A stretch of DNA of 64,000 bases from NCBI RefSeq assembly GCF_023278565.1, contig NC_064676.1, positions 6,820,001 to 6,884,000 of the forward strand, given 5' to 3'. The position numbers and the translations under genes are program-made. Source of the stretch: Colletotrichum lupini (Eukaryota; Ascomycota; Sordariomycetes; Glomerellales; Glomerellaceae). The notes under the pieces were generated by a model that saw nothing but the letters and a program-made list of their open reading frames with translations, was not told where the DNA came from and made no database searches. Position 1 is the stretch's first letter. Each line of letters begins with the position of its first letter. This document shows, one piece after another, positions 11,751 to 24,618 of this stretch.

Positions 11751-13209
11751 ATGGACGACTCGGTCCCCTTTCCACCCGACATCAATAGAGGCAGCGAAAT
11801 CCTCGTAGTGTGCGGAACTCTGGTCGGCCTTTCGGTGGCCGTTGTCATCTTGAGAATATGGGTTAGGGCGAAAATGGTCCGGCTTGTCGGCCTCGACGAC
11901 TACTTCATGATCGCAGCGACGGTAAGATCTCTTGTTCGGCTTGTCGGCGAAGGTGCGGACTATGTTGTAAGAAGGATGAAGCTAAGGAAAACGTCTTTGT
12001 CAAGGTCACTATCTTCGCAGAAATGATGGTCATCATTCCCGAAGTCCAGTATGGCGCAGGCCGACACATCCAATACATCGAACCGAAGAGCAACATCGTC
12101 ACAGGCCTTCACCTCAATTTCGTCACGCAGCCTTTGTGCCTCATTGCGCTGTGTTTGGCCAAAGTTAGTGTAGGCATGTTTCTTCTGCGGATAACGCCAT
12201 CGGGAAAATTTCGACACGTCATCTGGGGAATAATCATTTTTACGGTCTTTTCGGCACTTGGTAACTTCTGTGGGTTGATCGACGTCTAAATCTCCAGTCT
12301 GAATGGAGGGATCATTCCGGTCTCGCGCTGATATCACTTAGTGACCGTCTTCTTCCAATGCCAGCCGTTAGCATTCACTTGGGATTTCTCTATTGAAGGC
12401 GGAAAGTGCATTCCGCAAGCAGATCTCAAGTTCGCCGCCTTCTTCAACTCGAGTAAGTTACACAACGCCCCTCTTCACGGAGGCTACGCGTGTCTCTAGA
12501 CTAACAGTTGCCAGGTGTATCTGTCTTCACCGATCTTCTTTTCGCTCTATTACCAGTACCAATCATGTGGAAGGTGCAACTGAATTGGAAAGTCAAATCT
12601 GCCGTCATCGGAGTGCTTTCTCTCGGGATTTTGTGAGTATTCTGCGCGAGCATGAAGCTCGACCTCGCTAACAGCCATTCCCAGTGCGACTATAGCAGCA
12701 GTTATCAGGATATCTTTCCTGTCGGGCTATGGGAAGCACGGAGACTTCCTATTCAACAGCACTGACATAACAATCTGGTAAGCTCTCGGCAGTCTCAATG
12801 GCCTTCAACGACGAGCCCCCGTTTTCTAAAATCTGCGCTTCAAAGGACGACCGTCGAAATATGCACAGCGATAATTGCAGCCTCGATACCATGTCTCAAG
12901 CCGCTATTCAAGGCCATACTCTCTGGGTCGTCAGCCGAACAATACAACTCGTCAAAGTACAACAATGACGGGTACATGCGGAACAAGAATGCAAGCAAGT
13001 CAAGAAGGGCGCGCACTCCAGAAGGAAACTTCGAGATGTTTAGCCAGTCTCGACATACAGCGGCGATTCGCTCAGGCTTTGGATCCAAGATGGGCTCGGA
13101 GGAAAGCATTATTCCGGACCACGGCAGTGGTGGTGAAGGCATCACAAAGACGATGCAGGTGTCTGTCTTCGTAGACGAACGGCAGAAGAGCCCTAAAGAT
13201 CTTGTATAG
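11751..13209 (+). CDS. Rhodopsin-like (PTH11/SAT4-type) integral membrane protein
   Basis: Exons are 11751-11921, 12005-12269, 12342-12452, 12515-12632, 12685-12777 and 12846-13209, giving 373 aa with every intron GT-AG. Residues ~18-40 form the first helix ('ILVVCGTLVGLSVAVVILRIW'), then 'VRLVGLDDYFMIAAT'. Later signatures are 'EVQYGAGRHIQYIEP', 'LALVKVS'-like 'CLAKVSVGMFLLRI', 'FFQCQPLAFTWD', 'FTDLLFALLPVPIMWKVQLN' and 'ATIAAVIRISFL'. The acceptor pattern 'WTTVEICTAIIAASIPCLKPLF' is a hallmark of this family's last helices. The tail is Ser/Arg-rich and cytosolic. Ligand and pathway are unknown. It is clearly divergent from the 346-1848 gene, so the two are not a recent duplication. Confidence 0.82.
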
Positions 13210-13959
13210 CGGGGGCATATGCAACGGAACAAGGAAGTCCTCTTCGCTGATATTAGTTGGTCTCAGTCAATATCTTTCTTGCAAGAACCTACCGAATGTC
13301 CCACTTTGCCAATATTGAAGCGTGTTATTGGCCTAGGATCATATCATCTGTGCGAAAATCACCATAGGGGGGATGCAGGAAGATGAGATGGGCTCTCTAA
13401 CCTACCTAGTGGCCATGCGTACTAGCCTTTCGACATGATGCCTTCTTCGAACGACAATTTCTCTCACTGAATGCCATCTCTTGCTGTCAGCTCTAAGAAA
13501 CCAACGGATACTCAAAGTCGCTGAAGCTGTGATATTCAACCGAGTCTTGACGTCATTGATATAAGCAACTCAACCATCCTCTCCAGAGAATTGGTCGAGC
13601 TGGAATTCATGCTGACTGCACCTGGACATGTGCTGGGGGAACTTATTCAGATTCCCAAACGCGCTGAGGACGATTTTTATCAAAGAGTCGTACACGCATG
13701 GACTCGCAATGATTAGCGTTCGGCTGATAGCCGACAACGTGAAGTTTCGTCAGAGCGCAGAACAATGCGCTGTCGTACAAGTTTCAACTGCTTGAAAACG
13801 CATGCAAAGCCTGTGCCAAAAGTTGAGACCGCGGTTCCGTAATGAGAAGACATTAAATAGCAGCCTTTTTTCTTCACGCTCGTTTCCCTTGTCTTTCGAT
13901 CCTGATCACGCGACAATCTATCCAGTAGCTCAACGGTTCTACTGAGCCTCGTTGCCAAG
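13210..13959. other. Intergenic stretch, no gene recognised
   Basis: About 750 bp with only short unsupported frames. It must contain the promoter of the small secreted-protein gene at 13960; CT-rich runs occur just before that start, which is common in fungal leaders. Confidence 0.35.
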
Positions 13960-14271
13960 ATGAAGTTCTTTCTATCTCTCGTCGTTCTCGCTGCCGCTGC
14001 GACGGCCGCAAGCCCTGCTCTGCTGACGAAGCGCGCCGTGTATCCCCAAGAAGGTCAGGTGTGCTGCCGACACGACCGAGCCGAGAACTGTGTAGGTGAT
14101 CAATTTTACCCAAATGGACTTTTTAGCGCAATTCGGCTAATCTGGCGATGTGTAGATTTGCGTCGCTCGCGATAAAGGGGTTGGTCTTGTCTCAATAATC
14201 CGATACGGGAGCAAACAGCTAACTGCTCCGAACTTATTTAGGAATGCAACAGAGGAATCTGCATCATGTAA
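13960..14271 (+). CDS. Small secreted six-cysteine protein, candidate effector or peptide
   Basis: Proposed exons are 13960-14091, 14156-14179 and 14242-14271, giving 61 aa. The start encodes a classic signal peptide ('MKFFLSLVVLAAAATAASPA'), then 'LLTKR', a Kex2-type dibasic site. The predicted mature peptide is about 36 residues with three cysteine pairs: 'VCCRHD', 'ENCICV', and 'ECNRGICIM' at the end. Intron 1 has donor GTAGGT. Intron 2 has a weak donor (GTTGGT) but a good GCTAAC branch site and TTTAG acceptor, and only its removal gives the evenly paired cysteine pattern. If it is retained, the protein is longer and loses one Cys pairing. I recognise no family. Such proteins are commonly defence peptides or effectors, but that is inference. 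Confidence 0.55.
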
Positions 14272-15149
14272 TTATCAATGATACCATACGACATTAATGT
14301 TCAGTTCGATTCGCTTGAATCAGCGTGGCTCAATTCTACCCCATCTTTTCCAGTCGTGATGTTGGCTCCCGGATCTTGGCGGAAGTCCGGGGAGTGTTGG
14401 TCTTGGGGCGCTCAGACACGATGTTTTAGCCGCAAAGCTGACATGCGATGTGCTCGGCTGTTTGACCGTTTTGCGTTTGATCGAAGCGGGATTCTGGAAT
14501 AATCTATGTGGTGTAGACACTGGCAGTAAGGAATCAAGCATCGTTTCAACTGCCTCCCCTGGCGCTCAGTTGCTGGTATTCCAGTGTCCACACCTTGGCG
14601 ATGTAATTGCTTGGGATTCTCAACTCTATCTTGTCATTGGTTCTGGCCTTTCACACCCTTGGAATCAGGACAACCACATGGGCCTTTGAATCATATGCAA
14701 AGATGTTTGCCATTGCTTGTATCATTATGAAGTGAAGATCTAAGTAAGCAAATGCCGTCTAGGGCGCGACGGACGAAGATTGGTCTCCACTCTAGGGCGC
14801 AGTCATCGGCCGGCAGGAAAGGCTTTGGCCGATGTGCCGAAGCGCCGGTAGTCGGCAGCCGGTGATGAAGGCCGCTCCGTTATTGAGTCTGACTCACTGC
14901 AGCAATTTCCCGGTGCTGCCAGGCTCTATCACTTGGTCGCTTAGCCGTCACTGAATCGGCTTCAGTGACTTAGCGAGCCTGGAATGAGTCCCTCTGTATC
15001 ACCCGACATCGGCTTGCTTTTCAATTGAGCTAAACAGCATTTATCGCGACAAATCATCAACTACATGAAAGCTCTAGAATTGGGTTCACAGGTCTTATTT
15101 CAATATTTCCTTACAGGCACAGCATTTTGCCGTCGAAAGCCTGTCGAAA
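14272..15149. other. Intergenic stretch, no gene recognised
   Basis: About 880 bp with no frame I can support. It should contain the promoter of the MFS transporter gene that starts at 15150. Confidence 0.35.
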
Positions 15150-15937
15150 ATGGCATCAGTTAATCCAGAAGCACCCCTCGAGGGCCAAAGTCGCGTTCAA
15201 GTATCTGTTTACTCTCGCTTCAGACCCTTGCAGAAGCGCACCATCACCGCCATCGCTGCATTTTGCGGCTTCCTCGCCCAGGCTTCAACGACAAGCGTTT
15301 TGGCGGCTGTCCCAGAGATAGTTGAAACTTACCACACAACAGCGAATGTAATCAGCATCAGTAATGCGGTTTACCTTGCGTTCATGGGCCTTTCATCATT
15401 GATCTGGGGACCTTGGGCCGACATTTTCGGCCGTCGCTCTGTATGTTCCGAGTTCGTGATCAGGTACCTTACATTAGAATCTTCTAATTGAGTCATAGGC
15501 CTATCTCTACAGCATCACACTATTTCTCGTCTTCACGCTTGGCACGGCTTTGGCGCCTCAACTAGAGCTATTCTTCCTATTCAGGGCCTTCACGGCATTT
15601 CAGGGAACTTCCTTCCTCATACTTGGATCCAGCTGCATTTCTGACATTTATCATCCCGTAAGATAATCTATACGAAACGCTGCTCGAGATATGTGACTGG
15701 GTTTACTCACCAGGACTGCAGACTGAGCGAGCAACTTCTCTAGGCTGGTTTTTGAGTGGCACCACCGTCGGTCCGGCTTTTAGACCGCTTCTCGGTGGCA
15801 TAGTTGTCACATTCACTTCATGGCGCGTCATCTTCTGGATCCAAGGTTCACTTGCTGCCACTGCACTTGTTCTCGTTTTCTTCTGCCTCCCTGAGACTCT
15901 GCATTAGTCTCGCGAGAGCGAATTATTAGGGCTCAGG

Positions 15938-15942
15938 CTATT
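15938..15942. repeat. Target-site duplication (left), Gypsy element
   Basis: CTATT immediately precedes the left LTR; the same five bases follow the right LTR at 30298-30302. It lies within the third exon of the MFS gene. Confidence 0.85.
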
Positions 15943-16151
15943 TGTTAATAAGTGTGTAACACAGGGAAGAAGCTCATAGAGGCTAACTACTATTAAGGTC
16001 TAAAAGATAAATTACTAAAATCTACCCTTCCCTCGAAATATATTACTAACGCTCTATATATACCTAAGCTATTTTTTTATTACTTAGTCCCCCTTTTTAT
16101 ACTCCCTAAGCTATTCTTTAATTAATAAGACCTAATTAATAAGGTTTAATA
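15943..16151 (-). repeat. Left LTR of Gypsy element (3' LTR by RT orientation)
   Basis: 209 bp, aligning by eye with 30089-30297. The copies differ mostly by C/T and G/A changes. The outer edge (TGTTAATAAGTGTG...) keeps G/C bases that the inner end has lost (inner end ..GGTTTAATA against ..GGCCTGACA in the other copy). Confidence 0.82.
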
Positions 16152-19100
16152 AAGTACTCCCTTCCCTAGGCTTTGTTCTAAAGCTTATTTATAATTTATA
16201 TATATTATATTAATTTTTTATTTAAAAAGTCCTTAAATATATAATATAAAGGTAAGTATAAATAGCGCTTATTAACCTAAGTATAAACCCTTTATTTTAA
16301 ATAATAACTTTATAATTTTATACTTAAGTTACTCTTATTTATAAGCCGTTTTTATAATTACTAATATTTAAGTAGTTATTACCCTACTTTTATTTACTAA
16401 TATTAACCCCTTTTTAAGCTATTATAATTCCGAATTCCTTTTTTTTTTTTTTTTTTATTATCTTTTTTATATATAGTTTTTTATTTTTATTAACGTCTAT
16501 ACTACTCTTTTATTATATAAATATTATAGCTAACGAATATTTCCTAAATCCTTATTTTTATATATTTCCCGCGCTTATATAAGTCTTTTTCTAAAGTCGT
16601 TTTATAGTCGTTACTAATTCGTTTTAACATAAATATAGCTCTTAATTACGGCGTTATTATTAATAATAGCGGAACGGTTATTAGTACTACGGGTATACTT
16701 AGTAATAGTAGTAATAGCGGTCTATTTAAAAAGCTTAATATCCCTTTTATTTACCTTAATTTCGTATATATATTACTACTTATATACTACTTATATTAAT
16801 TATTATAAATTCTTATTAAAAAGAAAAAAAAGCGAACGTTAAAAAGATCGGGGTTAGCTAAGTACGCCCGCTCCCCTACCCCGCTTATATTATATATAAA
16901 GCGCTTAATTTAAAAACTAAGTATTATAATTAACTAGGTTAGTAATTTATAACCTCTAGTTCGCTTTTTTATTTAATATTTTTTTAAAATTTAGCGTGCG
17001 TTATATAGAATATATTACGTAGAACTATTTTTATAAAGATATGATAAGTACTTAGTACTATTATTATTTTATTACTTTTTTAAATATTATATTAATAATA
17101 TTTTAAGTTTCTAAGTCCGTAGAATTTATAATACGAACTTTTTAAAATACTATACTTATTTTAAATAATAACGTTTACGATTCGGAGGTTTATTACTCTA
17201 TTATTACTTTATTATTATTACTACTTAGGTTATTAATATTATTTTATAACTCTAATAAACTTACTAAATTACTACTAATAATATATAAAAAGTACTTAAG
17301 CGTATTAATAAGGAGGCCTACTTAACCCCCGTTATTAATAATAATAATAATAAAGTAGCTATAAGCTCCTCCTACGCTACGTTTTTATTTTATAATAATA
17401 TAATAATTACGCTACTTTATATTATTTATAATAAAGTGTGCTACTTAAATAATATTTTAGTTAGTATATAGTTACCCCGCTTATGCTCCGTATTTATAAT
17501 TAATTATTTATAAATTCGTTAATAATAGGGAGATTATTTTTTTTATAACGACCCTAAAAAGAATAGCTAGGGTAGCCCTTTTACGTATAAAAATAGTCCT
17601 TTTATAAATAAGGGCGATCCTTTTATATATTATAAGGATTAGGGAAACGGTTTATAATTAGTACGTTTATATTACTTAGTTATAATTATATAGCCCCCTT
17701 TTATTTATTTATTAATAACTAGTTTACTATATTATGAAGCTTATTAAGAACTAAGGTGCGCTACTTAATTAAAACTCGTTTTTTATATATATTAATTAAC
17801 GCTACGTTTTTAATATATTTAGTTAGCTCTTACGTATTTTTATTATTATTATATCCTTTTTATTAAATTAAGTATTATTACCTCTTCTTTAGCCCTCTAT
17901 ATTATATAATATCTTTTATTTTATAAAATAGCTCTCCGTTTATATCCTTAATAAATAAGGGCTTTTAAGGGGCTTTTTTATAGTATTAATACGGCTTAAG
18001 TAAGGATATATAAAATATATTATATATTTTATATTATATTAATATATTTAGTTAATAAACGACCCCCGCCGTTCTAATTATTAATTTAATTTTAAATAGG
18101 CCTAAATACTTATTAACTAATTTTTAACTAGGACGCTATTTTTTAATATTCTTTTTTAATAATAATACTTAGTTACCTACTTTATATAATATATTTATCT
18201 TAGCTTTATTAGCTTATTATTTATATATTTTACATACTTTTTATATAAAGGGTTATAAAGCTTTTTAATTAGCTTATAATTAGGCCGTACGCTCCTTAGT
18301 TAAGATATTTTATATACTATTTTAAGTCCTCGTTAAAATTAATATAGGGTACGTAAATAAGAACTTAAATAGGGCCTTAGTAAGCGCTTTATAAATTATT
18401 AAATACTAAGTATTATTATATATAAACTTAGCTAAGTAAAAACGCTATGCCTGATTTAATTAGTTTTAAGTATAAAAATAATAAAAGTACTATTTTAAAT
18501 ATTAGTTCTACCGTTCTATTTAACTATTCGTTTATAAATAAAACGTAGTACTAAAATACCTCTTTATTATTAAAAAGTAATAAAAATAAGTTTAAAACTT
18601 ATTTATAAATAGTAACCCCCTATTAAAAACGATCTTTTTAAATATTCTAAATTTAATAAAGATTTTTATAAATAAGAGGTTTATAAATCCCTAAGCTATA
18701 AGTATCGTCCTTATAATAATATAAACGCTATATTTTATAAATTAGTTTATTATAATAAATACTGCGTCGTAAGGGCGCTTCTTAATTAATATAATTAATA
18801 TAAATAAGCCCGTAATAAAATTTAGTAATATTCTTTACTATAGCTTAACTAGGGTAAGTAAGGGGTATAGTAAGCTATATAGTTTATAATAATAAGGCTT
18901 CGTCCGTTAGTATATTATATAAGTATTAATATAACTTTTTATATTAATACTTACTTTATTTTAATAATAATAACGTTTTAGTAATATTATCGTCCGCTTT
19001 ATATTATAATATCTTATTATAAATATATTATAATATATTTTAATAACCTCTCTTTTTAGCCCCTTATATAGTAATATATAAGTATAGTTATTATAATATA

Positions 19101-20430
19101 ATAACCCTCTTAAGTTATATACTTAACTTTATTATTATTATTTTTTAACTAAATAAGGCCGTTAGTTCTTTTTAATTTACTACTCATTTTTTATAAAAAC
19201 GTCCTCTTATTAAATAGCCTATAATTAACTTATTATTAATAACCCCTCCTTATTAAATACTATTTTAAGTACTTTTATTATATTAAAATTTTATAAAATA
19301 AGTAGCTTATAATTTATAGTTTTAATAATAAGCTTAAGTAGCTCTTTAAGTACTATACTATAACTTTAATACCCTAAGCTCGTAGCTTTATTATACCTCT
19401 TAAAATACTCCTTAGAATTTCCTTAAGCTAGAGCTCCTAACTTTTTTTATTTACTTCTTTATATTATTATTAGTTTTATTTTTAAAATACTTATTATCCT
19501 TTTTACTTAAGAACTACTTTTATAGCTCGTTCTTATATACTTTATTATTACGATTCTAAAGAGCTTTTATAAGTTTTTAATATTATAAAAGTCTTTTTTT
19601 ATTTTTAATAATAGCTTTTCTACTCCGCTATTATTATTATTTTTATTATAATTAGGTTTTTATGATAGTTTATTTATTAGGTTTTTTATACTTAATTTAA
19701 ACCTAATTTTAATATTAAACGCTATAAGTTCGTTTAATTAATATAACTATTTCCTATTTAACCTCTTTTTTATATTTAAAAACTATAAATTAAAATAATT
19801 TATAAATACTACGACTTAATCTTAGCTATAGGCGAGGTAGTATTATTAGTTCTTTAGTACGTTTATAATAATTAATAGCTCCGTATTTTTTATATTATAA
19901 CGGCTCTTTATATTTATTAATTTCCTCGACTTATAAGTAATTAGGTACTAATTATCCTTGAATAATTACGTAATTACTAAGCCAATAGCTCGAGCTAAAG
20001 CGTTTATTTATAACTATATAAATAAAATAGGGTCGAAATATTATAATATTAGCGCGTTAATAAATATTATTAATAACCTCTTAAATAACTTTATAATAAG
20101 TATTAATAACTCTAACTATCTTAGTTTTACCTTTTTTAGTAAGTTTATTAAAAGTATTATTATTTTAGTATAATTATTAATAAATTTATAATAAAACCTC
20201 GTAAATCTAAGGAACGTTTATATATTTTTAACGCTCTTTAAAAATAACTAATTTATTATAGCTTTGGTATGCGTAAGTTCTATTTTTATACTTTTATTAA
20301 ATATAATATACCCTAAGAATCCTAAATATAATATATAGAACTCGTATTTATTACTGTTTAAATATAAGTTCTATTATTATAATCTCTTTAATACGCTCTA
20401 TACGTACTCCTTATACGTTACGTAGTTATT

Positions 20431-20665
20431 ATTATATATTAGGATATTATCTAGGTATATAATATAAATAGTATTAACTAGGCCGCTTAGAACGTTATTA
20501 ATATGCGCTTAGAAAGTCGTAGGCGCGTTAATTAGCCCGACAAGTACGACTAGGTACTTGAATTGCCCGTATTTAGTACGAAAAGCTATTTTTTACTTAT
20601 TACCCTCGGCTATACGTATATAGTAGTATATATTTTTAAAGTTTAGTTTTATAAAAATAGAAGTA
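20431..20665 (-). pseudogene. Ty3/Gypsy reverse transcriptase remnant
   Basis: Translated on the minus strand, 20660-20505 reads as a Gypsy RT palm segment: an 'F.KL..KN.YY.IRIAEG' block, then 'AFRTKYGQFKYLV', then 'GLINAPTTF'. Stop codons sit where Trp and Gln codons are expected (TGG and CAA changed to TAA). Further on, about 20431-20460, the catalytic motif reads 'YLDNILIY', with the second Asp changed to Asn (GAT to AAT). All these changes are C-to-T or G-to-A, the signature of RIP. No activity is possible. Confidence 0.85.
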
Positions 20666-23600
20666 TTAAATAGTCTATTTAATACTTTTTTAATTAGTAG
20701 TAGCGGCGTTTTATTTTTTTATATAATCTTATTAATTACTCTATAATTAACGTAAAGTCGTAGCTCTTTTTTTTTTAAATATAAAAAGGATAAGTACTTT
20801 AGCCGGGCTTATAGAGGGGTATATCTAGCCCCTAGCCTTTATTTTTATTAAATAGTTATATAAAATCTCGAGCTTATAGTTTAATAATAAGTAAATAAGT
20901 CCCTAGGGAATAGGTATTATATTATTTAGTTTAATATAATAATCGTATAGTACTCTATTTAATAGCGAGATAGCCTTTTTTTTAAAAATAAGTTATTGAA
21001 ATCTTAGTAACGTAGTTTCTAATCCTTAGCTACGCTCGCTAGTATTACGTTATTATTTATAACTAAGTTAATTACGATAAACGTAAGTATTACTAAAACT
21101 AAGTTATTTAGTAGCCCCTTTTTTAAGGTATTTAAGTAGATATATCGTTTATAAATTAGATATTATTATTTTTTTTATTTTTAATTAATCAGTAAATCGA
21201 TATCCTTTAGCTAAGGGAAACTAAGGATAAGCGTAAGTATTATAATATTAACTATTACAAAGTAATATAGCTATATCTTTATTACGTAGTTATTATTAAT
21301 AATTCGAAACTATAAGTAATAGCTTCTTAATATCTCTATTTATTTACCTTTAACGTTTATTAGCTATAATAATAAATAAATTTATAAATTAGCGTTAAAA
21401 CTATTAAATAGCCCGATATTAACTACGTTCCCTTTTATTTTTAAATTAATAAGGGCGCTTAGCTTTTTTTATACGTAATTTAAATATATATAAGTTAAGA
21501 TATTTAAGCGCCGCCCTTATTAATTACTAACTACTCTTTTTATTAAAATAGTATTTAAGTTCGTTATTAATCCGTATTACTTAGCTAGAGTAAGGTCTAA
21601 TTAATAACTAATAGCCTTATACCCTTTCTTATTATATTTATAATATATAACGCTTAAGTAGCTATTAATAAAGTACTTAGTTTTATTATGATTATAATAT
21701 TACTAATACTACTCCCGTAGTTACGGGTAATCCCTTATAATATGGCTAGTTTTTTTATAATTATAATATATAATATCCTTATTAAATAAGTTACGGCGTA
21801 TTCTTTACGTATTTAACTTATTAACGCCCTAGTATTTTTTTATTAGCTCGTTCGAGTTTAAGTTAAAATATTATTTAAAAAACGTTTATAAACTCTTTAT
21901 TAATAGCGAGGATTATTTAATACGTTTTATTAATAATATTAGCTATGAGCGAGTTTATAAAACTTCTATTTACGACGTTATTACGAAGTATAGTTCGGGC
22001 TATAGCTTACTTATTAATATAGAGATCCTCTATTTCTTTATTAAGATATATTCTAATTCTATTTTAAGCTTATTAATATAGTTAACGAACTCGTTAACTT
22101 TTTTTTTTTAGTTTTATAAAATATTATTTAGTTATATATTTATTATTATTTTTTAACTAGCGGGATTAAATAAGTTATTTTATAAAAAGGTCTCTAGTTC
22201 TTCTTATATAACTTAGTTTATTATAAACCCGGGGGTCCTTCAGTAATTAAAAATATAGTATATTTAAGAAGTCTTTATGCTACTACTTAAGTAACTAACT
22301 ATTTGTTTTTTTTTTAATTTTGCCTTTACTAGTTACTTAGGCAGTTCTTAATATTAATTATATAGTATTAATATATAGTATTAATGGATACTCTTACTAT
22401 TTCGATAGACTATTTTTTTTAAAAATTTTCTAACTTTTTAACTTTCCCTCTTATAAAGTTTATAATTACGGATTATTAATAATAATATTAGGCACCCGAT
22501 ACTACTACCTTATAAGCCGCCTACTTAGCTAAGTTTATTACTCTCTAAATAATAGTAGCTTATAATAATATAATATTAGAAATGCCCTCGTTACTATTAT
22601 TAAGAATAATACCGACCTTCTTACTACTAATATACGCTTTTAACTTCGACTCGCATATATATATATATATATTCGTTACTTCGTTTCTTTTATTAAAATT
22701 AAAAAACGCTACTTCTCTTGCTATTTATTACTATTGCCCTATTACTATCGCCTTATTACTATTACCCTATTACTATTACCTTATTATTATTACTATTATT
22801 ATCGCTATTAAATCGTTTATTTTAAATATATATTATTAAAATACCGAGATACGTAGTTATTATCGACCCTTAGGGCTTCCTTAATAGCTAGAAGTTCGAT
22901 TTTATAAGTATTATACTAAAGGACCCCGAACTATAATACGGCCGTTTTAAGGAATACGGATTAAATATTATCGACTTAAAAATTAGAAAAATATATATCG
23001 ATATAGCTATTACTTTAATAAGTACTTAGTTTATATAATATAATAGCCTCGAAATACCTAACCGATTTTTAAATATTATTAATATTTTAAAAACGTAGCG
23101 TAGGAGTAAGTTAAGAAAGACTAAAAGGGATATTCTAGAGTTATTAAATAAGGTAGAAAGTAGGGGGTAGTTTTTAGCTATTTAGAGGGCGATTAATATA
23201 TTACGGCAGGATTATTAGTATTTAGTAACGGCTATAGCCGGCTATTATTAGTTATTAAGTTTATTACGTAATAAAAATACTTAATATTAACCCTAATAGA
23301 CTAGCTTACTTGTAAAGGCGAAGATGGCCCCTAATAAGGCGGACCGGACCCTAAAGGGAAGTAACTAACTATATATACTACTTTATTACGGTTTATTTTT
23401 ATTTATTAAGTATATAGGTCGAAGCGATAATAATAATTAAAGAAGAAGCTCTATAAGTCCCGTATTAATTTATTAATATATAATAAGTTAAAAAAGAATA
23501 GCGGTTTAAATATAAACGTTCTATTTACGGCGCTTATTTAAATTAAAAAGGAGCTAGTAAATAGGGGCTTAAGTAGTACGAACTTATTATTTTATTATTA

Positions 23601-23915
23601 TTTAAATAGCGCTTTAAATACGGCTTTATTTATCGAACTATCCTTAATCTAAGGGTTTATGTTCTTATTTATATTAAAGCTAATATTCAAAGCTATTATA
23701 ATTAAAACTATAGCCCTTAATACGGGGGCTAGGCTATTTAAAGAGCTTTATAAATATTCTAAATCTATTTATTTTTTATATAAGCGCTCTTTATATATTA
23801 TAATAAGGATTTCTTTTTTTAATTATTATTCTTATTTTTATAGTTTTATTAGCTTATTACTTATTATTTAGTTTAAATATTAATAAGTAAGAGTAAGAGG
23901 TTCGCTATTTTATTT

Positions 23916-23920
23916 AAAAT
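23916..23920. repeat. Target-site duplication (left), Copia element
   Basis: AAAAT precedes the left LTR and is repeated at 29852-29856 after the right LTR. It lies inside the Gypsy element. Confidence 0.85.
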
Positions 23921-24434
23921 TCTAGCACGTATAGCTTTAACGAGGTAATGCGGGATATTCTTATATAGAATATGAAAAGTGAATATTCATATAGAAGCAA
24001 GAATATATGAATATAGGGGAAATAAGCGTATATAAAAGAGGTTTTTGTAATAAAGAGAGTAATATAGTTGAATTACTATATGAGAAGTTGCTTGCTTAAC
24101 GAAAGGTCTAGGTAGGCAAATACACGCCTACATATAGGCATAAAAACCTCCTACTAGAATATTCCATTGCTTATTAATTATGATATAATTAATAAGCATA
24201 TACGTAAGTGAATGCGTAATCGTAGTACGTAATTCCGCCTCGAGTAAATTCCAGATTATTCAGTTATCTTCCAGTACTTTCCACTGCTCACGTAAGCTTA
24301 TATAAGCAGTATTGCTTACATAATCAATACCTATAATAATCTACAGAAATCGTAGATTAATATGGTATATAGTTTGCTTACGTAATATTGATAATAAGGC
24401 GAATAATAAGGTAAACAAAGTTACCTTCGTAACA
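23921..24434 (-). repeat. Copia LTR (3' LTR)
   Basis: 514 bp. On the plus strand it starts TCTAGCACG and ends CGTAACA, so the element reads TGTTACG...GCTAGA. By eye it matches 29338-29851 base for base. Confidence 0.92.
24169..24197. repeat. Perfect 13-bp inverted repeat inside the Copia LTR
   Basis: GCTTATTAATTAT, a 3-base loop (GAT), then its exact reverse complement. The same hairpin lies in the other LTR at 29586-29614. It could form a stem in the transcript ends or act as a binding site; the function is unknown. Confidence 0.7.
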
Positions 24435-24446
24435 CTCCCTCTTTTG
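24435..24446 (-). other. Copia polypurine tract
   Basis: On the minus strand the bases AAAAGAGGGAG abut the 3' LTR, as expected for the plus-strand DNA primer of an LTR retrotransposon. Confidence 0.8.
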
Positions 24447-24477
24447 CCTTATTAGCTATGTTGAAATAGCTAACCAA

Positions 24478-24550
24478 GTACCCTAGAGTAGATTTCTAGT
24501 ACCCTAGAATAGTTTTTTGGTACCCTAGAACAATCTTTTGGTACCCTAGA
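24478..24550. repeat. Four copies of a 21-bp tandem repeat in the Copia 3' untranslated region
   Basis: GTACCCTAGA recurs at 24478, 24499, 24520 and 24541, exactly 21 bp apart. Each is followed by a similar 'rtAgTTTtTg'-like spacer. It lies between the polyprotein stop and the polypurine tract. Confidence 0.85.
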
Positions 24551-24618
24551 GTATTTTCCTTAAAGTATTCATAAAAATATAAGGAAAATAAATACCTATA
24601 TTAGGGGTATAATATAGG

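Noticed and set aside
22582..22839. 85-codon hydrophobic frame in the AT-rich block
   Set aside because: Leu/Ile/Tyr-rich translation is expected from random A/T sequence; no gene evidence.
15943..24000. Possible CRISPR-like or mitochondrial-type AT-rich sequence
   Set aside because: There are no regular repeats and spacers; the LTRs, target duplication and Gypsy RT fossil explain it as RIP-decayed transposon DNA.
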